The notes: generated from the letters alone by a model not told the origin. A stretch of 34,010 nt of DNA from Syntrophaceae bacterium (GCA_025355345.1 JANXZU010000064.1:1-34010), one strand, 5' to 3'. Counted from the first letter of the stretch, positions 17,017 through 27,158 are shown. Numbers and translations are program-made.

Positions 17017-17856
17017 ATGCAAAACCCGTATATACCGTATCCTGTTGTAGTGGATAAAATTATTACTGAAGTCGATACAAAAGACATCAAGACTTTTCGT
17101 TTTAAGTTCATAAATCCGGAAGATGAAGCAAAATATAACTATATTCCCGGACAATTCGGAGAGCTTTCCATTTACGGCAAAGGCGAATCACCTATAGGGA
17201 TAGCCTCATCCCCGACGAAAAAAGGCTATGTTGAATTCACGGTCCAAAAGGCCGGTGTGGTGACCTCCGCTCTTCATGAAATGGAAGAAGGAGAAGTCAT
17301 GGGTTTACGCGGTCCATTTGGGAACTCCTGGCCGCTTGAATTTCTGGAAGGCAAAAATATTGTTATTGTCGGCGGCGGTTTTGCTTTTACGACGCTGCGG
17401 TCTTTGATTAATTATATGATCCACGATGATAACCGCAAACGTTTTTGTAACATAACGGTTATTTATGGTGCTAGAAATCCCGGACTGTTGCTTTATAAAG
17501 ATGAGCTAGACGAATGGGGAAAAAGAACGGATTTAAATCTTAATGTGACTGTCGATAAAGGTGATGCCAACTGGAAGGGCAGGGAAGGTTTTGTTCCAAC
17601 AGTATGTAAAGAAGTTGCTCCCAGCAAGGAAAATGCTGTGACTGTGATTTGTGGTCCTCCGGTGATGATTCGTTTTACCCTGCCGGTATTTTTTGAGCTT
17701 GGTTTCTCCAAAGAAAACATTATCACTTCGCTGGAAATGCGCATGAAATGCGGTATCGGCAAGTGCGGACGCTGCAATGTGGGCAGTAAATATGTCTGCA
17801 AAGACGGTCCGGTATTCTCACTGGCTGAGCTAGACAAATTGACACCAGAATACTAG
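17017..17856 (+). CDS. FAD/NAD(P)-binding oxidoreductase, FlxA-like (AsrB/HydG-type, ferredoxin-reductase family)
   Basis: 279 aa; YIPGQFGELSIYG, GLRGPFGNSWPLE, NIVIVGGGFAFTTLRSLI, VICGPPVMIRF, CGIGKCGRCNVGSKYVCKDGPVF motifs. Confidence 0.88.
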   Translation: MQNPYIPYPVVVDKIITEVDTKDIKTFRFKFINPEDEAKYNYIPGQFGELSIYGKGESPIGIASSPTKKGYVEFTVQKAGVVTSALHEMEEGEVMGLRGPFGNSWPLEFLEGKNIVIVGGGFAFTTLRSLINYMIHDDNRKRFCNITVIYGARNPGLLLYKDELDEWGKRTDLNLNVTVDKGDANWKGREGFVPTVCKEVAPSKENAVTVICGPPVMIRFTLPVFFELGFSKENIITSLEMRMKCGIGKCGRCNVGSKYVCKDGPVFSLAELDKLTPEY

Positions 17857-17888
17857 AAAGAATCAAAAATTCTTGAAAATTTTTTTCA

Positions 17889-17913
17889 GGGAACCTTCGG
17901 GTTCCCTTTTTTT
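17889..17913 (+). terminator. Rho-independent terminator of the Hdr/Flx operon
   Basis: GGGAACC-TTCG-GGTTCCC perfect stem with UUCG loop followed by a T tract. Confidence 0.93.
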
Positions 17914-18058
17914 ATACATTGCAGGCTGTGTCGTGTACCCTGCGTTTTAGTGTAGACTCACGCAGCTACGGCTTGTTGTTGGTCACGTTGTCTGGTGTTT
18001 TGCTTTAGACAATCTGTCTTACTGAAGTTCAGTATTTGAAAGCGAAATGATGCAATAA

Positions 18059-20467
18059 CTACATAAAACTTTCCGGATCAACGTCGACCGTAACCTTAAC
18101 TGAGCTGTCGGTATGATTGTGCAAGAGTTCTTGTGCGATTTGATGTAGGATATTTATGTCCTGTCCTTTGATTAGCATCTGGTAGCGGAAGCTTCCCCGA
18201 ATTTTAGCCAGCGGTGATTCCGCCGGGCCGATTATTTCCGCTGCCTTGCCCATTCGCGCCGCCAGTTTTCGGGCATGCTTGCCTATAAGTACGGCTCGCT
18301 CTATAAGAGTTTCTCTATTTGCCGAAGATAAACGCACATTGATGATCCGGCCAAATGGCGGGTATTGCAGCGCTTGGCGAAATTGGATTTCTTCTGCGTA
18401 GAATGATTTGTAATCGTGGTTCTGCGCGTGTTTTAGGGAATAGTGTTCCGGATTGAAAGTCTGAATAATAACTCTGCCGGGGGCGTCGCCTCGTCCACCA
18501 CGCCCTGCCACTTGTGTCAGCATTTGAAAAGTTCTCTCGGATGCCCGGAAATCAGGAATATTGAGCGACGTGTCTGCCGAGATAACACCTACTAAAGTAA
18601 TAAACGGGAAATCGTGCCCTTTGGTAATCATTTGTGTGCCGATTAAAATATCAATTTCTTTTTTTCCCAGCGCGGTAAGAATCTGTTCCTGCGATCCTTT
18701 GCGTGATGTGGTATCGGAATCCATTCTTTGTCGCCGAGCTGTTGGAAACAGTACTTCAATTTCCCGCTCAAGTTTTTGAGTGCCTACACCATAATTCAAC
18801 ACGCGGCTACCCTTACAGGAAGGGCATAGCGATAGAGATTTCTGGCTGTAGTCACAATAGTGGCATTTGATGATATTTTCGGCCAGATGATTTTTCAGGG
18901 ACACAGCGCAATTAGGGCAACGGAAATTATGGCCGCAGTCAGCGCAGACAATAAAAGTATCAAACCCGCGTTTATTGAGAAAAAGTAAAACCTGTTCTTT
19001 TCGGCTTAAAGTTTCTTCGATTGCAGAAATCAGAGAAGGGGACAGAATCGGCGCCTTGCCTAGGTTTTCTTTTTGCAGCTTCATGTCGATGATTTCAACT
19101 TTAGGCAGCGGTTTATTATTAACTCGCGTTTTAAGTTCCAGATAACGGTACTTATTTGTCTGGGCGTTAAAGTATGAGCGCAGGCCTGGTGTGGCGGAAC
19201 CCAAAATTACAGTTGCCTTACTGAACTTTGCTTTTAGAACAGCCAGATCGCGGGCGTGGTAACATAATCTTTCATCCTGCTTATAGGACGCATCATGCTC
19301 TTCGTCGACAATGATCAGTTGTAGATTAGGCAAAGGAGCAAATAGAGCGGAACGTGTGCCGATAACCAGATTAATTTTACCACGCTTGATTTGGCGCCAC
19401 TGGTCATAGCGGATAGCTTCCGCGATACCGCTGTGAAGTACGGCAATGTTCTGCTCATCGAACCTGTAGGCGATACGGGAGATCAATTGCGGTGTCAGGG
19501 CGATCTCCGGCACTAGGTAAATTGCCGATCCGCCAGCACTTAATACCTTTTCAATCGCGTTCAAATAAACTTCTGTTTTCCCGCTGCCGGTGACGCCATG
19601 AAGTAAAATTGGCCTAAAAATATTCTTTCCTAAATCCTGAGAAATTTCCTGAAGGGCCTTATTTTGCTCATAGTTGAGGGTGATTTGCTCTTCTGAATGG
19701 TTGATTGTTGGTTTAAGGGAAACTCTACGGATTAGTTCTTTAGCGGTAAATTTGATAATTCCTTTATGATGAAGATTATTAACGATGGCGGCGGAAGTGT
19801 TGGCTGTTTTGATCAAAGTGCCGATAGCAGTGGAGCCATGCTTTTGCAGATATTTGACAACTAGCTCCTGTCTTCCGGTAAGTTTTGTGCAGGCATTTTT
19901 TTTATGCTCTAAGGATACGATTCTTTCATTGCGTACAGCAAGTTGTTTCTTGTTTTTTTCTTCTATACGTAAAAGGCCTGACATGTGAATATTTTGCACG
20001 ATAGCAGAAATGTTTTTCAGTCCGCTTTTTTCTGTAAGACTTGCCAAAGAAATACCCTGAGGATATTGCTGCAGCAATGTAAGCAGCTTTTCCTGCGCTG
20101 GAGATACGGAAATATTTTTAGGCAATTCCAATGGTGTGATCCATAAAAAATCCTTTTTTTCAGAACCCGTGGGAATCAGCTCGGCTAAAGTTTTACCCAG
20201 CGGATATATAAAATAATTAGCTATCCACTGGTAAAAATCAAGATCAGCATTAGTAAAAAGAGCTTCAGCGTCAATGATTTCCATAACTGATTTTATGGTG
20301 GGAAGGTTACAGGGAACATCAATGGCGATAATAAACCCGGTGCGTTTTCTGCGACCAAAGGGGACGAAGACTCGTTTGCCTATTTGAGCCTCATCCCTCA
20401 AGTTCTCCGGCACTTCATAGGTAAAGAGTTTATCGGTTGGAATGTTCAAGGCTACGTTTATATACAT
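18059..20467 (-). CDS. priA: Primosomal protein N' (replication restart helicase)
   Basis: 802 aa; GVTGSGKTEVYLNAIEKVL, DEEHDASYKQDE, CPNCAVSLKNH...CHYCDYSQKSLSLCPSCKG zinc region, GTQMITKGHDFPFITLVGVISAD. Confidence 0.97.
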   Translation of the reverse strand: MYINVALNIPTDKLFTYEVPENLRDEAQIGKRVFVPFGRRKRTGFIIAIDVPCNLPTIKSVMEIIDAEALFTNADLDFYQWIANYFIYPLGKTLAELIPTGSEKKDFLWITPLELPKNISVSPAQEKLLTLLQQYPQGISLASLTEKSGLKNISAIVQNIHMSGLLRIEEKNKKQLAVRNERIVSLEHKKNACTKLTGRQELVVKYLQKHGSTAIGTLIKTANTSAAIVNNLHHKGIIKFTAKELIRRVSLKPTINHSEEQITLNYEQNKALQEISQDLGKNIFRPILLHGVTGSGKTEVYLNAIEKVLSAGGSAIYLVPEIALTPQLISRIAYRFDEQNIAVLHSGIAEAIRYDQWRQIKRGKINLVIGTRSALFAPLPNLQLIIVDEEHDASYKQDERLCYHARDLAVLKAKFSKATVILGSATPGLRSYFNAQTNKYRYLELKTRVNNKPLPKVEIIDMKLQKENLGKAPILSPSLISAIEETLSRKEQVLLFLNKRGFDTFIVCADCGHNFRCPNCAVSLKNHLAENIIKCHYCDYSQKSLSLCPSCKGSRVLNYGVGTQKLEREIEVLFPTARRQRMDSDTTSRKGSQEQILTALGKKEIDILIGTQMITKGHDFPFITLVGVISADTSLNIPDFRASERTFQMLTQVAGRGGRGDAPGRVIIQTFNPEHYSLKHAQNHDYKSFYAEEIQFRQALQYPPFGRIINVRLSSANRETLIERAVLIGKHARKLAARMGKAAEIIGPAESPLAKIRGSFRYQMLIKGQDINILHQIAQELLHNHTDSSVKVTVDVDPESFM

Positions 20468-20571
20468 AACATATGATTTATCATCTTTAATTTAAAAAAG
20501 GAATCATTTCCCGGTAGATTAAGCCAATTCAATATCAGAGGCATCATTTTAATTTAGAATTGGTATTAGGC

Positions 20572-20597
20572 AAAAAAACGCCCCAGAGCTGAGGCGT
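20572..20597 (-). terminator. Rho-independent terminator downstream of dksA
   Basis: Minus strand ACGCCTCA-GCTC-TGGGGCGT followed by a T run. Confidence 0.85.
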
Positions 20598-20621
20598 TAT
20601 ATTAAAACATTGCGTTTCAGT

Positions 20622-21008
20622 TTATGCACCTTTGAGTTTTTCCAATTTTTCTAACTTGGTTTTGCATTCGATGCAGTCAGTTGTAACCGGCCTGGCAATC
20701 AGTCTTTTTTCTGAAATTGGTCCACCACAGGATTCGCAGATGCCAAAAACGCCATCATCAATTCTTTTAATCGCTTCCTGCATTTTCATGATAAGTCTGC
20801 GTTCGCGGTCTCGTATACGTAATTCAAAATTACGGTCGGATTCCAGCGATGCCCGATCATTTGGGTCAGGGTAATTCTCTTTGCCGTTAGTCATTTCCGA
20901 AACAGTTTTACCCGCCTCACTCAGTAACTCATTGATTTTCTCAATGAGCAATTTACGGAATGTTTCAAGTTTTTCCTGATTTATAGTCGTTTGTTTTTCC
21001 AATGGCAC
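20622..21008 (-). CDS. dksA: DksA/TraR-family RNA polymerase-binding protein
   Basis: 128 aa; DPNDRASLESDRNFELRIRDRERRLI, CESCGGPISEKRLIARPVTTDCIECK zinc finger. Confidence 0.93.
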   Translation of the reverse strand: MPLEKQTTINQEKLETFRKLLIEKINELLSEAGKTVSEMTNGKENYPDPNDRASLESDRNFELRIRDRERRLIMKMQEAIKRIDDGVFGICESCGGPISEKRLIARPVTTDCIECKTKLEKLEKLKGA

Positions 21009-21098
21009 TACTCCTTAATATATGTTGTAGACTTTGAAGCCCTTATTACCTAATGATAATATGTTTGTAAAGAGAAAAATTTAGATGGACCACAACAC

Positions 21099-21584
21099 CT
21101 ACTCTGCAGAACAATACAACTTTTTTATCTTTTCCACAATGTTTGTTGTTGATTTTCCTTCCACTTCGGGAATTATTGCTACACGTCCACCCCATTTTTT
21201 TACTTCTTCACGACCCACGACCTTATCTTCCGGCCAATCCCCACCTTTAACAAGAATGTCTGGCTTTAGGTAGTTAATCAGTTCCAGTGGTGTTAACTCA
21301 TCGAAAATAGTAATAAAATCAATAAATTCGAGCGCGGCCAGGACTTCCGCTCTTTCTTCTTCGGAAACCAGTGGTCTTTCTTCACCTTTGATGGCTCTAA
21401 CGGAAGAATCGCTGTTGAGAGCCAAAACTAAAACATCTCCGGTTTGCTTTGCTTCTCTTAAATAGCGTACATGACCAACATGCAGGATATCAAAGCAGCC
21501 GTTAGTGAAGGCAATCTTCTTACCTTCCTTGCGCAGCGCTTCCAGATTGTTTTTTAAAGCGTTTCTGTCTAATATTTTATCCAC
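21099..21584 (-). CDS. rfaE2: D-glycero-beta-D-manno-heptose 1-phosphate adenylyltransferase
   Basis: 161 aa; [19 protein letters not shown] nucleotidyltransferase motif, [42 protein letters not shown]. Confidence 0.93.
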   Translation of the reverse strand: MDKILDRNALKNNLEALRKEGKKIAFTNGCFDILHVGHVRYLREAKQTGDVLVLALNSDSSVRAIKGEERPLVSEEERAEVLAALEFIDFITIFDELTPLELINYLKPDILVKGGDWPEDKVVGREEVKKWGGRVAIIPEVEGKSTTNIVEKIKKLYCSAE

Positions 21585-21619
21585 ATTTTAACTCCTTAAT
21601 TAATATGTACTAATTATAA

Positions 21620-22351
21620 CTAGAGTACTCTGGCCAGAGTCAATACAGCCACTTTGCCTGCTCCGGCTTTGATCAAAGTTTTTGCGCATTGGTTTATAGT
21701 GGCACCGGTAGTATATACGTCATCAATGAGAATAATGTTTTTGTCTTCAATTTTATTAGCATTATCGGTGACTATAAAAGCACCTTTAATATTTTTCTCT
21801 CTTTCCTTCTTATCCAAACCAGTTTGGGTTAAAGTAAATTTATGCCGTTTTAGCAAGGAAAAATTAACAGGGATCTGATACTTTTTTTCTAAAGATTTAG
21901 CCAGTATTAATGACTGATTAAAACTGCGTTCCCGCAGTCGGTGAATATGTAAAGGTACCGGTATAATCAAAGAATAATCTGTAAAATCAAACCCCTGAAA
22001 ACAAAATTCAGCCATGAAAGATGCAAGCGCACGACCTGTAGCAATGTTTCGGCCATATTTAAACTGATGAATCAGATCCAAAATTAGCGTTTCGTAACTG
22101 GCAACTGAGCGGGCAAGGCTAAAGTACGGTTTATTTTCCAGACAATTTCCGCATAAATGTTCTCCCGCGGGGCTATCGAAAAAAGCCATACCGCAAATCG
22201 GACAGAGACTACCTGTTATGAATCGTATTTTTTCAATGCATGCAGGGCAAAATGTCTGCAAGGATTGCTGAGATAAAATGTCGGTACACCCCGTACACCG
22301 GGGAGGGAAAATAACATCAGCGATATAGCTTAAAGCTTCATTCAGACTCAC
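21620..22351 (-). CDS. comF: ComF family phosphoribosyltransferase-like protein
   Basis: 243 aa; double-zinc CTGC...CPAC...CPIC...CGNC, ERSFNQSLILAKSL, IILIDDVYTTGATINQCAKTL PRPP-binding motif. Confidence 0.92.
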   Translation of the reverse strand: MSLNEALSYIADVIFPPRCTGCTDILSQQSLQTFCPACIEKIRFITGSLCPICGMAFFDSPAGEHLCGNCLENKPYFSLARSVASYETLILDLIHQFKYGRNIATGRALASFMAEFCFQGFDFTDYSLIIPVPLHIHRLRERSFNQSLILAKSLEKKYQIPVNFSLLKRHKFTLTQTGLDKKEREKNIKGAFIVTDNANKIEDKNIILIDDVYTTGATINQCAKTLIKAGAGKVAVLTLARVL

Positions 22352-22743
22352 GACATTCCCTTATTGAGCCTCTTTACTTCCGTTGTAGTATCAGAAATTT
22401 TCATGCGTGGTGCATTCCACAAATCCTCGATAGCATAAAACGACCGTAGCGATTCCTGGAATACAGATATTACTACATCATCGTAATCAAGCAAGATCCA
22501 CTGACCGTTTGCTTCCCCCTCCACGCCCAGAGGCCGGATGCCTTCTTTTTTCAAGTATTGCTGAATGGCGTCTGATATCGCCTGCACTTGCCGGTCGGTT
22601 GCTCCACTGCAAATAATCAGATAGTCAGTAAAGGAAGATATTTCTTTGACATTTAAAATTACCACATCCTTTGCTTTTTTTTGTAATGCCCCGTTGATAG
22701 ATAAAAGCAGACGGTGGGCTGATTCATTTTTTTTTGCTGGCAA
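22348..22743 (-). CDS. rsfS: Ribosome silencing factor RsfS
   Basis: 131 aa; VVILNVKEISSFTDYLIICSGATDRQVQAISDAI...GEANGQWILLDYDDVVISVFQESLRSFYAIEDLW; 4-nt overlap with comF. Confidence 0.94.
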   Translation of the reverse strand: MPAKKNESAHRLLLSINGALQKKAKDVVILNVKEISSFTDYLIICSGATDRQVQAISDAIQQYLKKEGIRPLGVEGEANGQWILLDYDDVVISVFQESLRSFYAIEDLWNAPRMKISDTTTEVKRLNKGMS

Positions 22744-22945
22744 TTAAAGCTCCTTTTTAAGGTATTTAGGTTGAAGTTCTTTTTCCTATTACCCTATTTT
22801 TCTGTTCTATGCCATAATTAACTAATATTGACAACGCTGCATTTGGTTCTGTCAGATCTTTGGTTTTGCTTTGTAAGTGGTTATTGAGAAAAAACGGTGG
22901 CTATGATAAACCAATATCGTTTTTAAATTCTATTAGGATTATGTA

Positions 22946-23752
22946 ATGCAGGATGTTTTAAAAAGAGTTCACGCACATATGCCTTATCATCTTTTGCCCA
23001 AGTATCTGGATATGATTGTGCAGCAGAAGTTAAATTTAGAAATATATTTCAGTCATTATGTATTGCAGAATCTGGATCAAAAGAAGTGCGCAGAAGTTGC
23101 TAAAATATTAACCCAGAACGGATTAAAGGTAACTTTTCACGCGCCTTTCATGGATTTGCGTCCCGCCGCGCTGGATGATAAAATTAGGCAGACAAGCCTT
23201 GATCGAATAAAACAGGTATTCGACTTGGTGCCATATTTTCATCCGTTAAAAATAGTCTGCCATCCTTCATATGATGATCGATACTATGTTTCCTGCGATG
23301 ATCTGTGGTTGGAAAACAGCGTTAAAACATGGACACAATTAATTGCATTGGTCCGGGATACCGGGACAATAATCGCTCTGGAAAATATTTATGAAAAAGA
23401 GCCGAATATGTTGTGCCGTCTTTTCGAGCTTCTTTCTTCCGAGCATATATGTTTTTGTTTTGATACGGGGCACTTTAATGTGTTTTCATACGATTCTCTG
23501 AGTGTCTGGCTTTCCGCGATGGGGAAATATTTGGGGCATTTGCATCTTCACGATAATTTTGGACGGACAGATGAGCATCTTCCCGTAGGTTGCGGCACTT
23601 TTCCTTTTGTCGAACTTTTTGAGACTCTCCAATCGATCAAAGCAAAACCTACCTTGACACTGGAGGCGCATTCCCAGGATAAACTCTGGCAGTCGATAAA
23701 TAATATTAAAGATATGGATCTTTTAGCTTTTCTTAATTTAAGCGATTTATAA
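22946..23752 (+). CDS. Sugar phosphate isomerase/epimerase family (AP endonuclease 2-like TIM barrel)
   Basis: 268 aa; VTFHAPFMDLRP, IALENIYE, CFCFDTGHFNVF, LGHLHLHDNFGRTDEHLPVGCGTFPF motifs. Confidence 0.87.
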   Translation: MQDVLKRVHAHMPYHLLPKYLDMIVQQKLNLEIYFSHYVLQNLDQKKCAEVAKILTQNGLKVTFHAPFMDLRPAALDDKIRQTSLDRIKQVFDLVPYFHPLKIVCHPSYDDRYYVSCDDLWLENSVKTWTQLIALVRDTGTIIALENIYEKEPNMLCRLFELLSSEHICFCFDTGHFNVFSYDSLSVWLSAMGKYLGHLHLHDNFGRTDEHLPVGCGTFPFVELFETLQSIKAKPTLTLEAHSQDKLWQSINNIKDMDLLAFLNLSDL

Positions 23753-23770
23753 TTAATATAGGGAGCCAGA

Positions 23771-24745
23771 GTGCCCGGATATATCTTCAAAAGAATGCTA
23801 TTTATGATTCCAATGCTTTTGGGAATTACTCTTGTTTGTTTTTTTGTGATGCATCTTGCACCAGGATTGCCGACAGATTTGCAGACGCAGATGAATCCGA
23901 AATCTACCGTAGAGATGAAAGAACGGCTCAAAACTTTGTATGAGCTGGATAAGCCTGTTCATGAACAATATTGGTCATGGCTCAAAAAACTCAGTAGCGG
24001 AGATTTGGGTATCTCCTTTTCATCCGATCACAGGCCTGTTACTGCCAAAATTATGGAACGGCTGCCAATAACCATTATTTTAGAATTTTTATCACTGATA
24101 ATTATTATTGCCATTGCCTTACCCATAGGCGTGCTTTCAGCTGTCCATCAGAATTCTATTTTTGACAAGGTTACCGGTGTGCTTGTATTTATCGGTTTTG
24201 CTGTTCCAACTTTCTGGCTGGCTTTATTGATGATGATATTTTTCGGCATTCATCTTGGTTGGTTGCCAATATCCGGTCTGCGGTCTTTAAATTATGAATA
24301 TCTCACGCCGTGGGCGCAATTTGTAGATCTTATCAAGCATCTCATTTTGCCGGTCTTTATTTCCGCGTTTGGTGGTCTTGCGGGGCTTTCGCGTTACATG
24401 AGGGCAAACATGCTGGAGGTAATCAGGCAGGATTATATAATGACGGCTCGCGCTAAAGGTTTGTCTGAAAGAGACGTCATTTATAAACACGCCCTGCGCA
24501 ATGCACTGCTTCCCGCAATTACAATTCTGGGCCTTTCCATCCCCGGTCTGATCGGTGGTAGTGTTATATTTGAAACGATATTTGCTATACCCGGTATGGG
24601 GCAGCTTTTTTATATGTCGGTGATGGCGCGGGACTATCCAACGGTGATGGGTATTTTACTCATTGGTGCTATTTTGACATTGCTTGGCAATTTGATTGCG
24701 GATGTTTCGTATGCACTAGCGGATCCGCGCATCCGCATATCATAG
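23771..24745 (+). CDS. ABC transporter permease, dipeptide/oligopeptide DppB type
   Basis: 324 aa, GTG start; [32 protein letters not shown] loop; C-terminal [14 protein letters not shown]. Confidence 0.92.
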   Translation: MPGYIFKRMLFMIPMLLGITLVCFFVMHLAPGLPTDLQTQMNPKSTVEMKERLKTLYELDKPVHEQYWSWLKKLSSGDLGISFSSDHRPVTAKIMERLPITIILEFLSLIIIIAIALPIGVLSAVHQNSIFDKVTGVLVFIGFAVPTFWLALLMMIFFGIHLGWLPISGLRSLNYEYLTPWAQFVDLIKHLILPVFISAFGGLAGLSRYMRANMLEVIRQDYIMTARAKGLSERDVIYKHALRNALLPAITILGLSIPGLIGGSVIFETIFAIPGMGQLFYMSVMARDYPTVMGILLIGAILTLLGNLIADVSYALADPRIRIS

Positions 24746-24887
24746 TGCTTCGGAAAATACCCTGAAGGGCACGCGAACCCATATGCTTCGTTGCACTTCC
24801 TTTCTTGTTGTTGCGACGTACGTAAAAAGTACGTCTCACTCCTCGAGACTCGTGCGCCTTGCCTCTGGAGCTTTTTGCAAAGCACTA
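24743..24887 (-). repeat. Dispersed intergenic repeat family R2, copy 2, between the two ABC permease genes
   Basis: Perfect terminal inverted repeat TAGTGCTT (24743-24750) / AAGCACTA (24880-24887); internal hairpin GACGTAC...GTACGTC (24815-24835); arm GTGCGCCTTGCCTCTGGAGCTTTTT shared with copy 1. Left end overlaps the TAG stop of the preceding gene. Confidence 0.8.
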
Positions 24888-24948
24888 TTTGTAGTTATAA
24901 ATTTAGATGAATTTAATTATTTGATCATTTATTAAAGGTATATTGAAG

Positions 24949-25776
24949 ATGAATTTTTGGGAAACATTTTACAAGAACAAACTGGCAATTACCGGCAGTG
25001 GTATAGTTTTGCTGTTATTTATTGTTTCTTTATTGGCTCCCTTACTTGCTCCTTACGACCCTGGTCAAATTGATCTGAAGAATGTGCTGGCTTCTCCTTC
25101 TTGGAACAATTTATTCGGTACTGATCAACTGGGCAGAGATGTGCTTTCCCGGATGATCTGGGGTGCAAGAATTTCTCTCAAGGTTGGTTTTGCGGCCACG
25201 GGGCTGGCCATTATTATCGGAGCGATCTTAGGCGCTACAGCAGGTTATTACGGCGGCTGGGTTGATGCGGTGATCATGCGTTTTGTTGATATCATGCTTT
25301 GTTTCCCGACTTTTTTTCTGATTCTTGCCGTAATCGCTTTTTTAGAGCCTTCCATCTGGAATATCATGATCATTATCGGTCTTACCGGCTGGATGGGGGT
25401 AACAAGATTGGTACGGGCTGATTTTATAACGTTGCGAGAAAGAGATTTTGTTAAAGCGGCAAGGACGATCGGTGCAAGTGATTTACGGATTATCTTTGTG
25501 CATATATTGCCTAATGCCATGGCCTCAATATTGGTTGCGGCAACGTTAGGTATAGCCGGCGCGATTCTGACCGAATCGGCCTTGAGCTTTCTGGGTATTG
25601 GCGTGCAACCTCCTACGCCCAGTTGGGGTAATATATTGACTGCTGGTAAGGACAACATCGATATTGCCTGGTGGCTGTCACTTTATCCGGGATTGGCTAT
25701 ATTGATTACGGTTGTCGGTTATAATCTGCTGGGGGAAGGTATCAGGGATTCACTTGATCCGCGTCTGATAAAATGA
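24949..25776 (+). CDS. ABC transporter permease, dipeptide/oligopeptide DppC type
   Basis: LLAPYDPGQIDL, FGTDQLGRDVLSRMIWGARISLKVG, ARTIGASDLRIIFVHILPNAMASILV, GDSLDPRLIK-like C-terminus. ORF track start is TTG 24943. Confidence 0.92.
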   Translation: MNFWETFYKNKLAITGSGIVLLLFIVSLLAPLLAPYDPGQIDLKNVLASPSWNNLFGTDQLGRDVLSRMIWGARISLKVGFAATGLAIIIGAILGATAGYYGGWVDAVIMRFVDIMLCFPTFFLILAVIAFLEPSIWNIMIIIGLTGWMGVTRLVRADFITLRERDFVKAARTIGASDLRIIFVHILPNAMASILVAATLGIAGAILTESALSFLGIGVQPPTPSWGNILTAGKDNIDIAWWLSLYPGLAILITVVGYNLLGEGIRDSLDPRLIK

Positions 25777-25808
25777 AAACTAGCAAATATTATTCTATTT
25801 ATACGGGA

Positions 25809-26549
25809 TTAATCCTCCCATTTCCTGATGTAATGCTGTAACTTAAGACCTTCTCTGAATTTCGGATTAATCTTGACCGCTAAGCCGATGCATTCTTCGG
25901 CATCTTCTTTTTTGCCTTTTTCCAAATAAGCTCGAGCTACGTTATAGTAAAGGTTTTCATCATCCGGGGAGATGGAAATGGCTTTCTTGTATTCGGTGAT
26001 TGCTTTGTCTATATCTCCTGATGTCCGGCAACTGATACCTGTATCATTGTAATAAGCCAGAACAAGAGATGCCAAGGCGTCGTTTTCGGCTACCATTTCA
26101 CGAAGTTCCAGTTGTTCGCCTCTTTCGACTAATGATACCATCACCTTTGTAATGTTCTGTTCTTCCTTGCTGAGATTAGCCTGTCTCAAAATGTGATTAA
26201 CTTCTTCATTCACAAGAATATCTGCTATTTCATCTTCCTTGATTTTGATGAGTTCAGAGACGAAATCTAAAGTAGTAGAGAAGTCATTATTGCGAAAAGA
26301 GAATGTGCCGTATAAATCTTTAAATTGTCGGGAGTTTGTAATTTGTTTCTGAAAATCATTAAAAGCGCCTGCTACCTTAATTCTGTCAGCTTCAATAATA
26401 CTTTTTATATTCACATATGCTTGTAGTGCATCATGGAATGTGCTTATACAAGAGAAGAGATTGCCCGACCTTAAATGTTTCCTGCCTTGATCCAACTTTC
26501 GCATGATCTCTGTGGCGCTACTGGCTGTTTTGTAAACCATAGTTTCCAT
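25809..26549 (-). CDS. Tetratricopeptide-repeat protein
   Basis: 246 aa; AITEYKKAISISPDDENLYYNVARAYLEKGKKEDAEECIGLAVKINPKFREGLKL matches tandem TPRs. Confidence 0.8.
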   Translation of the reverse strand: METMVYKTASSATEIMRKLDQGRKHLRSGNLFSCISTFHDALQAYVNIKSIIEADRIKVAGAFNDFQKQITNSRQFKDLYGTFSFRNNDFSTTLDFVSELIKIKEDEIADILVNEEVNHILRQANLSKEEQNITKVMVSLVERGEQLELREMVAENDALASLVLAYYNDTGISCRTSGDIDKAITEYKKAISISPDDENLYYNVARAYLEKGKKEDAEECIGLAVKINPKFREGLKLQHYIRKWED

Positions 26550-26582
26550 AATATTTTTTCCTTATAATCAGAATGCCCTTCG

Positions 26583-27158
26583 TTAATAAATGAACGGACT
26601 GATAATATTACTGTCGCTAAACTTAATGGCTACATGATCTTTTTGAGAAGCATCCTTCCATTTGCGCCTGATTTCTCCTGTCATCAAGATTTCGCTTTTG
26701 TCAAAAATAAATTTCATTTCGACAATTGTGCCAATTTCGGGAGCTCCGCATTCATCGCGGCGCAAGACAACATGAGTTCCACCGGCGGACATGTCAATAA
26801 TCTGAATTTCTTTTTCATGACAGAAAGCGCGCACACTGGGCATCAAATCAAGACGAATTCTTGGCGAAACCCGCAAATCGCAAGGTGCAGGATCATTCAT
26901 CTTTTGCAGTACTATGAGACCATCTGGATTGATTTTCCTGATTCTGGCTTCAAAGCCGACGCGCCTGATTTCATTTCCCTCTTCACGATAAGATAAAAGA
27001 ATAATACGTTTTATATGTTGTGCTTCCAGAGGTGGTTTGGTTTGTTCTATCGTAATAAGATTATCAGGTAAAAGTTTGTGAATCCTGGATTGACGAGTAT
27101 CGTTTCCCTCCAATCGCAAATAAATTTCTTGTTTCTTCCCATTATTTAAATCTGCCAC
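26583..27158 (-). CDS. PilZ-domain protein (predicted c-di-GMP receptor)
   Basis: 191 aa; RVSPRIRLDLMPSVRAFCHEKEIQIIDMSAGGTHVVLRR matches the PilZ RxxxR...(D/N)xSxxG pattern. Confidence 0.75.
   Translation of the reverse strand: MADLNNGKKQEIYLRLEGNDTRQSRIHKLLPDNLITIEQTKPPLEAQHIKRIILLSYREEGNEIRRVGFEARIRKINPDGLIVLQKMNDPAPCDLRVSPRIRLDLMPSVRAFCHEKEIQIIDMSAGGTHVVLRRDECGAPEIGTIVEMKFIFDKSEILMTGEIRRKWKDASQKDHVAIKFSDSNIISPFIY

Noticed and set aside
24634-24885. Minus-strand 83-aa ORF between the ABC permeases
   Set aside because: Made largely of the R2 repeat and the antisense of the dppB-type gene.
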